From: Paracyclopina nana
Lineage: Eukaryota; Arthropoda; Copepoda; Cyclopoida; Cyclopettidae
NCBI GenBank assembly: GCA_019096065.1
Contig: JAGUCH010000007.1
Coordinates: forward strand, 5,540,501 to 5,604,500
Length of the DNA: 64,000 bases
Direction: 5' to 3'
The notes under the pieces are model-generated. The model was not told the DNA's origin. It did no database searches and saw only the letters and a program-made list of their open reading frames with translations. Each line of letters opens with the position of its first letter. Position 1 is the first letter of the stretch. This document shows, in pieces, positions 10,552 through 22,637 of the stretch. A program made the position numbers and the translations under genes.

Positions 10552-11602
10552 ATGAAAATCTACTTGATCCTACTGGCTCTGGTAGCACTAGCTTCAGCCA
10601 AGGTTTGCTGGAAGAATTGCTCTGGTAAGAGAAATTTTGACCTAGGTGATTTGCAAATCTCAACTTTCATCACTTCCATCATTATGGTGTGATCAATCAA
10701 ATTGAATTTGTGAACGCCAGCAATATGCAGCAATGCCAACTTTCACCAATTACAATCCATTCTAGAGGATGCTAAATTGCTCAGATCATTCAATGTGGAT
10801 GGATGCAGACGAAGGAGAGGTCAACCTGGAAGAGGTCCACCTAAATTCAGGTGCAATGAGAATATTGGACCTCCTTGTACAGTCAAAAGAGGTGACACTG
10901 TCTACCTAGATGTGGATTTTGCTCCAGGTGCTTGTTCTCTTAATTGAACAACTAAAAGATAAATTCAAATGAAAAAGAATCCATCATTTGAACTTCAGTT
11001 TTGTGCTTTAAAACAAAGATGAAGGATTACAAATGCTTTTCATGACTTTCCTTAAAACTCTGTTACATAAACTTAATTTTCTCATTATGTAATTAAGAAG
11101 GCAAGAAGTTTAATAGCTGTTTGGCATGGGAAAATGTCCTAGTCATGGCTGTGACATTGTTGTTCTTGATTATGTTCTGTCAATCAAAGTACATGTAATT
11201 AGTGGTTTTATGTGAGAAAAAGCAAAAAAGGTAATGATGTGGTGCTTAAATCAATCTTTTTGCTCCAGATTTCGCCCTTAAGGAGCTGAAGCAGGAGGCT
11301 TTTTGGCTAACAAATTTTGGATTTCAATTGCCTTGGGCTGGAATGGACACTGATGGCTGCAAATATCTTCAGCACAACTGTACAGCTGAAGCAATTCAAG
11401 ATCAAGTGCAAAAGTTCAGCTATCCAATTAGCATCAAGAAAATGTACCCTGTTGTAAGTCACTCTATTCTTAGTTTCTTTACTGTTTCACATGCTCACAT
11501 GTTATTTAGGGAAAGTACAATCTGAAATGGAGCTTCAACGAGATGAAGAATGGTACCAAAACTGAAGTCGGATGTGTCTATTACACCATAAGAATCTTGT
11601 AA
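10552..11602 (+). CDS. ML-domain (NPC2/MD-2-like) secreted lipid-binding protein
   Basis: Four exons (10552-10624, 10766-10927, 11269-11453, 11510-11602) give 170 aa in one frame with GT-AG junctions. It begins with a signal peptide (MKIYLILLALVALASA). The family features are paired Cys with a G.PC.V.RGD..YLDVDF core, a W.GMDTDGCKYLQHNC segment equivalent to the DGC...C region of NPC2, and a final W.F..M.NGTK.EVGCVYYTIRI strand. ML proteins bind sterols or other lipids in the lumen or extracellularly, and arthropods have expanded families used in immunity and chemoreception. It is tail-to-tail with the Zasp-like gene, 184 bp away. Confidence 0.85.
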
Positions 11603-11786
11603 TCTATATGGATGATATATTAAACTAATCTCTAAAAGGCTTCTACTACTACTTTCTTCATAAGATATGTTGAAGAGTTGCATTATTTGAACAAGTAACA
11701 TACCCTTTTGGTGGTACTTTATTGAGCCTTTTGGAAGAGAAGAGCAATAATAATAATTTATGTACATTAGCAGATGAGAGCTGATT

Positions 11787-14700
11787 TTATGCCTCTGATG
11801 CTGAGGCATCAACCTCTGATGAAGACTTTAATTCAGCTGTGGTTTTGCCTGTGGTCACTTTCTTCTTTTTCTTCTTTTTGCCTCCTCCTTTCTCCTTCCT
11901 CTTGAGTTGGGCAGCATTCTCCAGATCATCAGCCATTTGGCTGTACACAGTATTGTCAATTTCACCATGAGTTATTGCTCTGATGATTTGCTCAGCTTCA
12001 TCATTGTCCTCCACTTTCTGCTTGAAAAAGTAAACAAAATAAGGAACTTCCTAGTGGCTTAGCTGATCTCTCAAAAACTCACCCCATCTGCACTAATGCC
12101 AATTTGCATAGCAAGGATTTCCTCCATAATTTTGAAGCTCTCATCTGCACCCAAAGGCTCATACTTTGATTCATGCTCTTTCAACAATTTCCTGAAATTG
12201 AAAAAAAAACTTGCTGCACATTTCATGTGTATCCTTGTATACAACTGGTGAGTTAATCAATCAGGATTTTCTAAGCTTTTAAGAAACTAAGATAAAAAAG
12301 TAATTTGTTCCATGCTTTGATTAATGCATATTTTTTTTTTAGAAAGGCTCATTCATGATTTCCTGCATCTGGAAGAAAGTGTATAATTATTCAGACTCTA
12401 AAGAGTGAAGTTGCAAGTGAAAGTGCAACTACACTCAGTTGGTTAAAGGCTTACGGCAACAAAGCATTGAGCAAGGCACTAGACACTGTTCGGGTTTCTC
12501 TAAGTCCAGCAGTGATCCTATCAACTTCAGCCTCTTGCTTGGCCCTTTCACGCCCCTCCTTGCTTGAGCCTCCCTTGGGAATGACGGCTGCTGGTGTCAA
12601 GGGGTACACTGGCTTGGCATCCCTACCTCCCATACCCTCAAATGGGTTGGGAGCATCCTCATCAGGGTATCTTTTGAATTGTGGTTTCAGGGCAGCAGTC
12701 ACTTTGTTCTCATGTTTTACATGCCTAAGAGTTCCCATCCATGGCGCAGTACCATACAAATCATCATCTATGCCAAATGAAAATACAGAAACACTGTAGG
12801 CAGCTTACAGTGAAATGATTGATCCCCAAATTACCACTTTCTTTCGGCTTCTTTCGCCTCATCTTGTTCTCATCTACATGCCTCAATGAACCAGCCCAAG
12901 GTGAAGATCCAGGATCACCATCAGAGCCCCTTGCTCCCCTAGAGCCCCTGACAAGTTTGTTTGACACTGGCTTCAAAGAACCAGCCCAAGGATAGTCTAA
13001 AATGAGATCATGATCAATTGTTAATGCAATCTAAGTGTTTTGCATTCTTACCATAATCCTTAAGTGGTGTTGGATAAAAGTTCTCATCGCCATGAATAAT
13101 GTCCACATGTTTGAGTCCAGCAGCTTGAGCAATTTCAAACCTAGCCCTCATTAAATCCTCTTGGTTGTCTTCACCAGATGTCAGGGTGATCTCCCTTGGG
13201 GTGTTGGCATTGGCAATACCTGGAGCAATTGGCCAACTAGGCCTATTTCTACTTCCTGCCATGACAGTGATAGTCTTAGGGGGTGGAGGTGGTTCTTTTT
13301 CTTTCCTTTTCTTCTCCTTCAACAGTCTCATTTGTTCTTCATGCTCCCTTTCAACTTCAGCCTTGATTCTAGCTTCTCTTTGTTCCATTTTGATCTGCTC
13401 AGGAGTCTTTTGCTCAACTACAGCCTTACATAAAGTATGGATAAGCGTAATTGAGCCAAGTCAAGGTGCCTTTTTTATTGCTTACCCTGTCAGTCTCGGT
13501 CACTTCTTCCATTGGAGGAGGTTCCTCATTCATTGGTTCTTCAGAACCTAGCTGCTCTTCATAATGATCCTCTTGAAGCTGCTGCTGGTCCACTTCAGAA
13601 TATCCTTGCTGGTAAACCTGTTGTTCATCCTCTTCCATGTGTCCATTTTGTCCATTTTGTTGGTTAGCAAAATTCTGATGCCCTCCTGCAATGAGTTCTA
13701 AATTCTAACACACACAATTTGCACTATAAGCTGTTATTTGGTGGAGCCTTTTGTAGTAGTTTCACTTGCTTTAGTGTTTAGTGTGTCTCATGCTAATAAC
13801 TCTTTTAATAATCTATGTTGGTTACTAGTTATGGTATAGTGAAAAGTATGGTATTCTGTTTTTTGTTGCTCTCACCAAGGTTGCTCTCCTCAACTAGATT
13901 GTTGCTGTGACAAACTGCCAAAAAAGAAAGGAGCTTTATAATAAACAACAACCATTTTTCTCATTTTGACAGTCAATTTGGCATGAAAGGAATATTGCTT
14001 TGAATAGCCTTTGAATAGCTTTGAGTGAACAAATTCTTGTTTTTACCTTTGATCTGATCCACAATAGCCCTGTAGAGAGCAGGATTCAGGGCTGCCAAAT
14101 TTTCCAGGTTCTTGAGCACATCAATTAGCTCATCTGCGGATGGCTCATAGCTTTCACTTCCTTGGTAAGCCTCCATTCCAGCCTACAAGATTTTAACAAT
14201 ATCCTGAGTGCTAAACAACAACTTTCTTTAATACCCACAAGCAATAATAAGAGATGGCAAAAATTAACTGAACATATTGTTTCTCAGATCAATCTTACCC
14301 TAATAGCAATTGCCAAGTTTCTTATCAAGTCACTGCTTGGGTCAAAGGCAAAGGTTGGCCTTGATTCCTCCAAAGGTTGTTGCTCCTCCTGTTGCTGAAT
14401 ATGAGGCTCTTCAACTTGTTGATCCTGATGCACTAGTTGTGGTTGATCAACAGCCTCAAGATCTGGAGGGCAACTGTCCTCTTCATCGACATCAGCTGAA
14501 GCAGCAGATCCTGCAAAGAGCAGCTTTTGCAATGGACTCTGTGTGACCTATCCTATGCAATACTTTACAATATGTCCTGCATAGAATTTTGTGGAAAGCT
14601 GCCCAAAATCTACTTTCCCTTATAATACAACAAGCTAGTGGCATCTTGGCCAATTGCAAGACTTTCCTTTTTAGCTGTTCCCTAGCAATAAAAAGCCTAC

Positions 14701-16371
14701 TTTTTTCTTCATACCTAATTGCTCTTGATAAATTGGCTGTTGCTGTTGAAACACTTGTTGCTGCTGCTGGCTGAATTCCACCTCCATTTTATTCTGGTCA
14801 AACCTTTCATCACTGTGGAACTCTTGTTTCATAGAGGATTCCTCTTGTTGCTGGACAAGGCCCATCCTTTCTTGAATCATCCTCTCAAGGTCCTCTGGAG
14901 CCATTGGAGGAGCTTCTGGAGCCAAAATGGAGCCAGGCTCACTAGGAAAGAGCTTAATCACAATTTGCAAGCCTATCATGAATAACTTTTACCTATAGAA
15001 GTGAGTGTGAGAAGTCCTAGTGGGTGCAGGGACAGGGTCAATGGTCCTAAGGACCTTTTTAATCCCTTTGCCGTCCCTTCTAATCCAAGGGCAATTCCAG
15101 TCCTTCCTCAAAGTTGGCTTGGACACATCCTAAAGAGATTTAGTTTAGAAGAGCATTTGTTGATAAACAATTGTTGCCTACATGAAATCCAACTTTTTGC
15201 CTGTCCTCTTTCTTGAGCCCTAAGTACCTTGGATCCTCAATGATTTCTCTTTGAAGAACCACATCAGAGTATTCCTCCCTAAAAGACAACAGCTGTCAAA
15301 TTACAGCCTTCACTTTGAGATATAATGTTTACAAAACTAATTGTTCCATGAGCATCCATTCAGTCTCAATGAATGAGCATCAACAGAAGCTTCAAACTAG
15401 TACGTTTTTCCTGACTCAAGCAGCCAGGTTTACCTGGTTGGATCCACACCCACATTGGTAGTGAAGGCATCAAACTCTTGAATGACTTCAGTGACTTTTC
15501 GACCCAACTTGACATTAAAGGCTGTCGCAGACTTCTCATAAGAGACCTTGCGACCACCAGCACACTCACTATACATTCGCATAACAGACAAAAGAATGTA
15601 AAATAAGCACCAAATACCGTTACTTAAAAGGGTTTGAAGTTCAAAGTACTTTTTATATAAACATCAATATTTTGAAAGCAATATTTGGTTTCCCAACAAG
15701 GTTTTTGGTTTGCATTAGGTGCTTTTGAATGGTTTTGAAGACTAGTCAGACTTACCGTTCTACAATCATGTCGAAGAAGTCTTTGCCCTTCTTCAATGAC
15801 TCCAGAGCTTCTTCAATGGTGTAATCAAGAGCACAATCATGTCCAATCTTCACAAGGCTGTCCTTGACTTTGAGTCCAACCTTCTCAGCAATGCTGCCAG
15901 GCTTGATCTACAAATGAATATTTTGTTTTCATTTTTTTATATGATGCTTTCTTGTTTACAAAATGATATCTGTTCAAGGATTTATGATTAAGTTGTCCAT
16001 ATACTGTAGAACTTTGATACATTCTACAAAAATCATTGCAGAAAAGGAATATTTTGCCTAGATCAAATAATTTCAGACCAAAGAACTGAAAAACCATTTG
16101 CCAAGTTTATAATCTTCACTCAGTTCAAACTTTCTATCAATAGGTAATAGTTACATTTTACCTTTACAATGTTTTTGAAAGAAATATTATATCTGATTGC
16201 AACCATACAGCATTTTTCTTCTCAACCTTAACTATGTAATTAATTAAGCAGAATTACCTCTGATATGAATAACCTGACATCCTTGTCTCTTCCCCCACCA
16301 GCCAACTCAAATCCCCACAATTCCTCCTCGCTTTCCCTGGTGAGGTTCACAGTCACCAATTCAGAAGGCAT
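11787..16371 (-). CDS. PDZ-domain Zasp-like sarcomere protein
   Basis: Fifteen exons fit one frame (878 aa): 16258-16371, 15756-15907, 15434-15568, 15182-15278, 14993-15129, 14715-14941, 14299-14510, 14047-14182, 13876-13914 (39-bp microexon), 13486-13685, 13052-13424, 12835-12996, 12455-12767, 12083-12191, 11787-12017. Residues 1-88 form a PDZ domain: WGFELAGGGRDKDVRLFISE, then IKPGSIAEKVGL. Next comes a conserved basic segment (RKDWNCPWIRRDGKG), a Gln/Glu-rich middle, a charged coiled-coil stretch (13.0-13.4 kb), then three spaced repeats of the type PWAGSLRHV / PWMGTLRHV, and a Lys-rich tail. No LIM domain is present. The architecture resembles arthropod Zasp66/Zasp67-type Z-disc proteins that bind alpha-actinin; this is an inference. 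Many short in-phase exons suggest muscle-specific alternative splicing. Confidence 0.75.
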
Positions 16372-16669
16372 GCTTGATTCTTACATAAATAGCTTTCACT
16401 TCATATGTGGATCAAGGGCCAGGACTTGGAACACTACAGGGGACAGTCAGGACATGATTAGAGGTCGCAGGGTTACCAGACTTTCAGAAAAAGCCATGTC
16501 TCCTACAAAAGTGCAGCTCTCTTAGCACTTTTGGCTTCTTTAGAGACTTTTTGACTACTAAAATGTATCATTCAGCCACAATGTCTATTTGAAGTGGAGA
16601 AAGTCACATAAGTTGACCTGTCACTTTTGTAAAGAAAGCAGCTAATTCAGATGAGCTTGCAATACTTTT

Positions 16670-17917
16670 TTATTCATTGTTACACTTGACATGTCTTGTA
16701 GTTCCATTAAGAGTAGGCTCAATTTTCAAGCATTTCTCGTATAAATTGCACAGATGATTTGAGCCATTATATGATATCCATTTGCAGTTGTCCATCAGGG
16801 TGCAAATCTCATGGCATTTTTGCTGTGTTGAAGTCTCCAAGGTGATAATAGATGGGGCCTGAAAAATGAGGTCATCAAAACTTTTTCCTTTTTCCTAGCT
16901 GATTTGCTTACTAAGCAAATTCCCTGAAGATCACATGTAAAGTTTTGGCTTCCAGAGCATTTCAAAGAGCCAAAGTGAATTCTGGCTTTCTTCATCTCAC
17001 TTGTCATTGGGCCATAATGAAAGGCAGTAATTGGTAGGAGATTTTTGGCTGAAATGATTCCAATGTCCATGAGCCAATCTGGTTGCTTTTGATTGCAATT
17101 GCAAGACAATGATGGATCAAGACAACTTAGCTCATATCCACAATGACACCTTTGGTCATTGGGATCATCACCATTCCAAAAATACTGTGGATTGCCTATA
17201 TTATTTTATATTAAAAAATGAAAGAAAAAAGGTTAAAAGTCTTTCTATTTTATGTTGATTACCATATTTATCCAACCATTTAGCATAAGATACATTTGAG
17301 GAAAGAATGGGAGCAGATTTGCAATCAAAACGGAATGTCTGGTGGCAATTTTCAGAACTGTCAATCAGACTTTGAATTTGGTCCATTTTGGCCAGATAAC
17401 TAAATTTGACTTGAATTGAGCTGTTCAAGGCTTCTTGAGTCAGATCCAGATAAAAGGGTGAGTCAAATCCTTCACCACTTATTTCAGTGAATTGCTTCTC
17501 AAAGTTGCATTTGGCTGCCATTTTTGTGCCTTTGCTGTCACTAATGGAGTATAAACCAGACTCATTGATGCCAAACATTGAAAGAATATGGCAAGAGGAT
17601 ATTGAATAAAATGCTTCAATATCTTCTAGCAATGAGGGCACACTATCCAACCTTTTGGACACCTGAAAGCAAAATTTAATGAAAGCTACTAAAATCAATT
17701 TAATTTGCATCATCACCTTCTGCTCAAGTTTGTCAAGTCTGGCAGCAAAATTGTCCAAATCTGAGAATATCACCTCAAAATCCTCTTCATATTTGGACTT
17801 CAGATCCTCTAACCTCTCCATTATTTCCAATAATGGCCTTTGTATTAATTTATCCTCAATTACATTCTCAGCCAAGGTAAATGATGTGAAAATGCAAGTG
17901 ATCAAAGTTGGCAGCAT
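16670..17917 (-). CDS. Secreted coiled-coil, CNTNAP-type fibrinogen-like, PAN-like protein
   Basis: Exons 17717-17917, 17263-17662, 16912-17195 and 16670-16858 give 357 aa. The order is: signal peptide (MLPTLITCIFTSFTLA), a short coiled coil (LEIMERLEDLKSKYEEDFE...), a truncated fibrinogen-like region opening SCHILSMFGINESGLYSI, then a block WLDKYGNPQYFWNGDD...C.CGYELSC..PSLSCNCN with ...LPITAF and GSLKCSGS. The last block is very like the segment of contactin-associated proteins (Caspr/Neurexin IV) containing CNCD and LPV. The final exon adds a PAN/apple-like motif (CHEICTLMDNCKWISYNGS...C). Intron 1 is only 54 bp and in frame without a stop, so it could be retained. It is secreted, perhaps adhesive or lectin-like; no orthologue is recognised. 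Confidence 0.75.
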
Positions 17918-18220
17918 TATTTTCAGTTAGCAACTGGGCAATTTTCAAGTTGACTTGAGTATATTGTGAACTCAATTCACAAATTAAGTTTGATGTAAGG
18001 TTGTGTGAGTAAATCACTAAAATTGTTCCATTGGATATGTAGCAACATTCAAATTCATTTGAGATAAGTAAATGTTTTTACATGTAAGTATTTCAATCAA
18101 AAATGATGATTATAGTATGTAAACATTTTAAAAGGTAATTTCGTTAAATTTTCTATGTAGACACATCAAAATTCATTCTTACTTAGCCTTTACAAACCAT
18201 ATGATAATCTGACAACTTAA

Positions 18221-18426
18221 GGCCTTGTTCTATCAGCAAAATAACGCGGGATATTATGCTGATATTTGCAAATATCCGGTATTTGTAGAATCATTTTTCA
18301 GATTTTGACTTCGGAATCGAAATATTGGTACCAAAAGCCATCCTACAGTAATAATAAAATTCTCAGTTTCTCAGCATTTCTCATCAATATTTTGCCAAAA
18401 TAACGGCTACAGTAAGCAGGTGAACA
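18221..18426 (+). mobile_element. Diverged PIF/Harbinger-like MITE, copy 3
   Basis: It shares the internal words of the better copies at 49448-49669 and 45919-46142 (GATATTATGCTGATATTTGCAAATAT, then GGTACCAAAAGCCATCCTAC, then TTCTCAGTTTCTCAGCATTT) and ends GCAGGTGAAC. The termini are eroded, so boundaries are approximate. Confidence 0.65.
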
Positions 18427-18789
18427 TAAAAAATTTCATAAAAAAATATTCTCATAGTTTGCAAGTGTTTCAGCTCTGCTAACGTCACGTCAAAAGCACA
18501 ATAGGCCAAATATGGTCAAAAGACAAAAAGTAAAATATCACCATTTGCTCCCAACCGCCAAGCTTATTTTAGGCGTAGATTTTAAAACTCCAAAAATTGT
18601 ACATTACTCTGAATAGATTTAAACATCCAGACTTTGGATATTAACACCAAAAATTTTCCACCCTCTTAATAATATAAATTGCTAAGGTATGCCTTTCACC
18701 TTGTTTGATGAAAAAAGGAGAGTTCTCCCTTAGGTTCTCTTAGTCTCTTGAAATTCAGAACGTTAGTTAACAACTGTAGTTGCTTTGAG

Positions 18790-20497
18790 ATGGAAGGTCA
18801 TCCTCAAATGCTTTTCAAAGCAAGTAGCAAGTCACTTTTCAATCTCAGTGAGATTCAAATTGAGGACTTGTCACTTTTTGTTCCAAGTATTGGTCTTGTT
18901 CCCTCCTGCATTCATGCAGTTTGTGCAATGTTTGTGGTTGTCTTAGGCATTTTGGTACAAAGAGCGGTTTTTAAGCTTCTCAATAGACTTTATGGTCGGC
19001 AAATAAATCAGCTTATCATTGCAAATCAGGTAATCAGTTCTTTTAACTTACATACAATAAGTACAATATTTACGGATTGCAAACCAATTCATTGTAAACC
19101 ATAAGAACATAGATAGTATTCCACGGCTTATATCACCAGGGAAGGCCAATTTTTGCTGAATTTAAGGATACGTTTAGCTATTTGTTGCATTTTGAAATTA
19201 AAGAATCGGATTTATTAATTCTTCTAGATCTTTGTCTCTATTTGGGCCCCTACCTATGCGGTGTACACAACCTTGTCAAGCTTCATTTACCCAATGGTGG
19301 ACGTGTTTGGTGATGGTTATTGCTTTATCATGCCTCTCATAGAATACTATGGCTTTGCATACACCCAATTGCAGTCATTTTACTTGGCTTTCTTTAGATT
19401 TGCTTTAATTACTCAAGGACATCTATTTTCATATTGGAACATCCGGTTAAAGGCAGGTTTTATGAATTTTTTCAAGAGCTAGAGTCAAGAGCTAGAGTCA
19501 AGAGCTAGAGTCAAGAGCAAGAGTCAAGAGCTAGAGTCAAGAGCTAGAGTCAAGAGCTAGAGTCAAGCTAGAGTCAAGCTAGAGTCAAGAGCTAGAGTCA
19601 AGAGCTAGAGTCAAGAGCTAGAGTCAAGAGCTAGAGTCAAGAGCTAGAGTCAAGAGCTAGAGTCAAGAGCTAGAGTCAAGAGCTAGAGTCAAGAGCTAGA
19701 GTCAAGAGCTAGAGTCAAGAGCAAGAGTCAAGAGCAAGAGTCAAGAGCTAGAGTCAAGAGCTAGAGTCAAGAGCTAGAGTCAAGAGCTTGAGTCAAGAGC
19801 TAGAGTTAATTGCTTGAATCTTGCAGAACTTTGGAAAGACAATCATCCTGGCACAATTTCTCACTCCTTTGTTGGTCATGCTGTCAACATCAGCTTCAAT
19901 GGTTGAAATCAATAGCGGAAGCTACAATTTGTGCCATGGAAGATTCCACAAATATTTTCCTGACCAAGCCACAGACAGGGTGGTTATAACAAATAAACCT
20001 TGTGAACAAATAGAAGGTTGGATTCCTCTGTTCATTTGTTACTTTTCCACAGCTATTTATCTTATAATGGCTAGCAATCTTTGTGAAATCTACTTTTATG
20101 GCAAATCATTGTGGGAGTGTAAGCTTACATCTGACAGGGCTTCAAGTATGATTTCAGCAACAAATTTGATGGAAAGGAAAAGGTAAGCATCTTTGGGGAA
20201 CTTAGAACTCTAACTAATGAAATTTTGAAATGTAGAGATGATGGAATTGTTATGGCTATCACAATTTGGCAATGGTTTTTTGAGCTGTTCTCCTACATAT
20301 TTGTCATGGTGGCTTACTACTTTTTCATTGGATCAAATCGAATTGCTGATAAAATAGGTCTCATCAATTATATTTTCTATGTATTTGTGGTGCAACCTTG
20401 CTTCTTTCTCTTTGGTGATAGCCAATTCAGGATTGATGTTGTCAACTTTGGAGTCTTGAGATCTCTTATAAATGCATTGAAACAAAACTATCAGTGA
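18790..20497 (+). CDS. Orphan seven-helix receptor-like membrane protein
   Basis: Exons 18790-19029, 19228-19452, 19827-20182 and 20236-20497 give 360 aa. Seven hydrophobic segments can be counted: VPSCIHAVCAMFVVVLGIL; the IFVSIWAPTYAVYTTL region; FIMPLIEYYGFAYTQLQSFY; ILAQFLTPLLVMLST; IPLFICYFSTAIYLIMA; the WQWFFELFSYIFVMVAYYFF region; INYIFYVFVVQPCFFLFGD. The last one ends FFLFGDSQFR, loosely like the NPxxY-helix-8 zone of class A receptors, but no DRY is visible. I do not recognise the family; a lineage-specific chemosensory or peptide receptor is possible. Phase requires a GC donor (AAG|GCAGGT at 19452/19453) for intron 2, which contains a 13-bp minisatellite. The P450 starts 114 bp downstream on the same strand. 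Confidence 0.65.
19472..19807. repeat. 13-bp minisatellite GAGCTAGAGTCAA
   Basis: About 25 head-to-tail copies of GAGCTAGAGTCAA, with a few GAGCAAGAGTCAA and GAGCTTGAGTCAA variants and two 11-bp copies lacking GA. It fills most of intron 2 of the seven-helix gene and ends about 20 bp before the next exon's acceptor. Confidence 0.95.
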
Positions 20498-20610
20498 ACA
20501 TCTATTATAATAATTTTTTGTCCTGTAAACTCCCCTAAAATTGTTGATTAGATGTAGCAATAATAAACTTGCTTATCTCATTCCTGTTTTTGCATTGAGT
20601 GTGCAACAAT

Positions 20611-22632
20611 ATGTCAATCACAGCTGTTTTACTGGCCATTTTGATCCTACTTTTGACCATCACTTGGATTTACCTTAATAGGTTTTCAAGCTATGTTCAA
20701 AGTCTTGGAATTCCTGTGGAAAGGAGGATTCATTGGCAGATGCACAAGACCAATTTTAGAGCATGGATGGACAACTGCTTGAGCAAATATGGAAATCTGT
20801 GGGTTGACTACACAGCAACACTTCCATCAATTTTTGTTGCGGATCCAAACATCATTAAGGAAATCATGGTGAAACATTTCGACCATTTTCCCAACCGAAT
20901 CAATTTTGGCATTGAGGATCAGCACACATCTCTAATTGATGCAAGGTTGCAGCCCTTTATATCGTTAATTTCATTTAATTAATTGACACATTAAACTTTC
21001 GCATTATCTCGATTAGTTTTAAAAATGGGACAAAAGAATCATGACAACACTATATTAACATTGAAGGAAATATTAAATTAAAGCATCACAGTTGATAATA
21101 GTGTAAAACATCACTTTTACTGTGTATTAATGTGTCCCTAAAAATTTTAAGAGTTTTTGAAATAGATTCTTGATTAAAGTGAGTGCTTATTTAAAGTGTC
21201 CCTACTTCAAAAGCAGAAATATTTTCTTCTTATTTGAAAAGAAGTTTAATGAGCCATCTGAAGACATAACTCTTTGTTTTCAAGTCCTTAAACATATTCC
21301 ATTATAAAAACGAAATTTTGAATAGGGATGACAAATGGTCTGTGGTGAGGAAGGCTCTTTCGCCAACTTTCACAAGTGGAAAGTTGAAAGGCATGACAGC
21401 TTACATGGGAAAAATCGTCGACAACATGCTTGACCATTTGGAGGCGAAGCTCCAGAATGACCCAATCATTGACGTGAAGCAAGTGTTCCAATGCTTGAGT
21501 CTGGATACCATTGCCAATTGTGCTTTTGGCATAGACATCAACAGCTTTCAAGACTCTGAAAATGTCCTGTTCAAAAGGAGCAATCAGGCTTTTTCAGACT
21601 TGAGATTCAAAGATATGGCTGAAAATGTCCTAATGCATTTATTAAATGCTTTCCCTTTTCTATTCAACTTTTTGGATGCTTATGGCAAAGAAAATTACGC
21701 TTTCCTCAGAGATACCACAAAAAGCATTGTCAAAAGAAGAGCTGCTCCAAGAGGTGATTTCATTGATAGACTGAAGGAATTGAGTGAAGATTCAACTGCA
21801 CATGGATTGAGTGAGGAAATGATCATGGCACAAGGCATTGGATTTTTCATAGCTGGCTTTGAGACCAGCTCAAACACCATGTCAACCTTGAGCTACCATT
21901 TGGCAATGAACACTCAAGTCCAGGACAAGATTTATGCTGAGATTTGCTCAGTGATGGAAAATCACAATGGCAACATTGACCATGAGTCCACCAATGAAAT
22001 GGTTTACATGGAAGCTGCCATCGAAGAAAACTTGAGGCTATGTCCTCCTGTCACAAAGTAAGTGCATCATGTGACATTGTAATTAATGATGCTTTTTTTA
22101 AAAAATTAAATCAAGCTTCTTTTTGTTGGGAACATTTCTTTAACTAAATTTTGATTTCATTTTCCAAAACTGAAATTTAAATTCAGAGCAAAAATATCTT
22201 TCTATTTGAATAGCAATGAATTTGTCAATACTTAAAAAGACAATTGATTGCAGGTTGGATAGGGAGTGCAAAAAAGACATCACCATAGGCAATGTCTTCT
22301 TCAAAAAAGGAGTGCAAGTGGCTTTTCCCATTTGGTCAATGCATCACAATCCGGACCTCTTTCCTGATCCAGAAGAATTCAGACCAGAGAGATTTCTCAA
22401 GGGAAGCCAAGAGCAAATTCAGCCTTTTTCGTACATTCCCTTTGGTGGAGGACCAAGGAAATGCATTGGCATGAGATTTGCTATGGTGGAGATGAAAATT
22501 GCCCTGGCTAAATTGCTGATAAAATACAAGATCATCAATGAACCTGGCAAGACCAAGTTGAACTTCAATCCTGGAGATCCATTTTTTCTTTCGTATTCTC
22601 AAGTCTTTGTGAGATTGGAGGAACGAACTTGA
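20611..22632 (+). CDS. Cytochrome P450 (clan 3-like)
   Basis: Three exons (20611-20945, 21326-22057, 22254-22632) give 481 aa. The order is: N-terminal membrane anchor (ITAVLLAILILLLTITWIYL), a helix C-like WSVVRKALSPTFTSGKLKGM, I-helix FFIAGFETSSNT with the acid-Thr-type pair, EENLRLCPP (ExxR), FRPERFL, and the haem loop FGGGPRKCIGMRFAM with the ligand Cys near residue 426. All hallmark motifs are intact, so it should be an active microsomal monooxygenase; the CYP3/6/9-like spacing suggests clan 3 detoxification, an inference. It is slightly short for the usual ~500 aa. It converges with the NGLY1-like gene, with the stop codons separated by 5 bp. AATAAA near 22663 lies inside the antisense gene's last exon. 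Confidence 0.92.
22091..22178 (-). repeat. Hairpin-headed dispersed element, diverged copy
   Basis: On the minus strand it has TTTCAGTTTTGGAAAATGAAA, then CAAAATTT and a GCTTGATTTAA box. The GAGTCTCATTA box is lost. It lies in intron 2 of the P450. Confidence 0.4.
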
Positions 22633-22637
22633 ATTTT

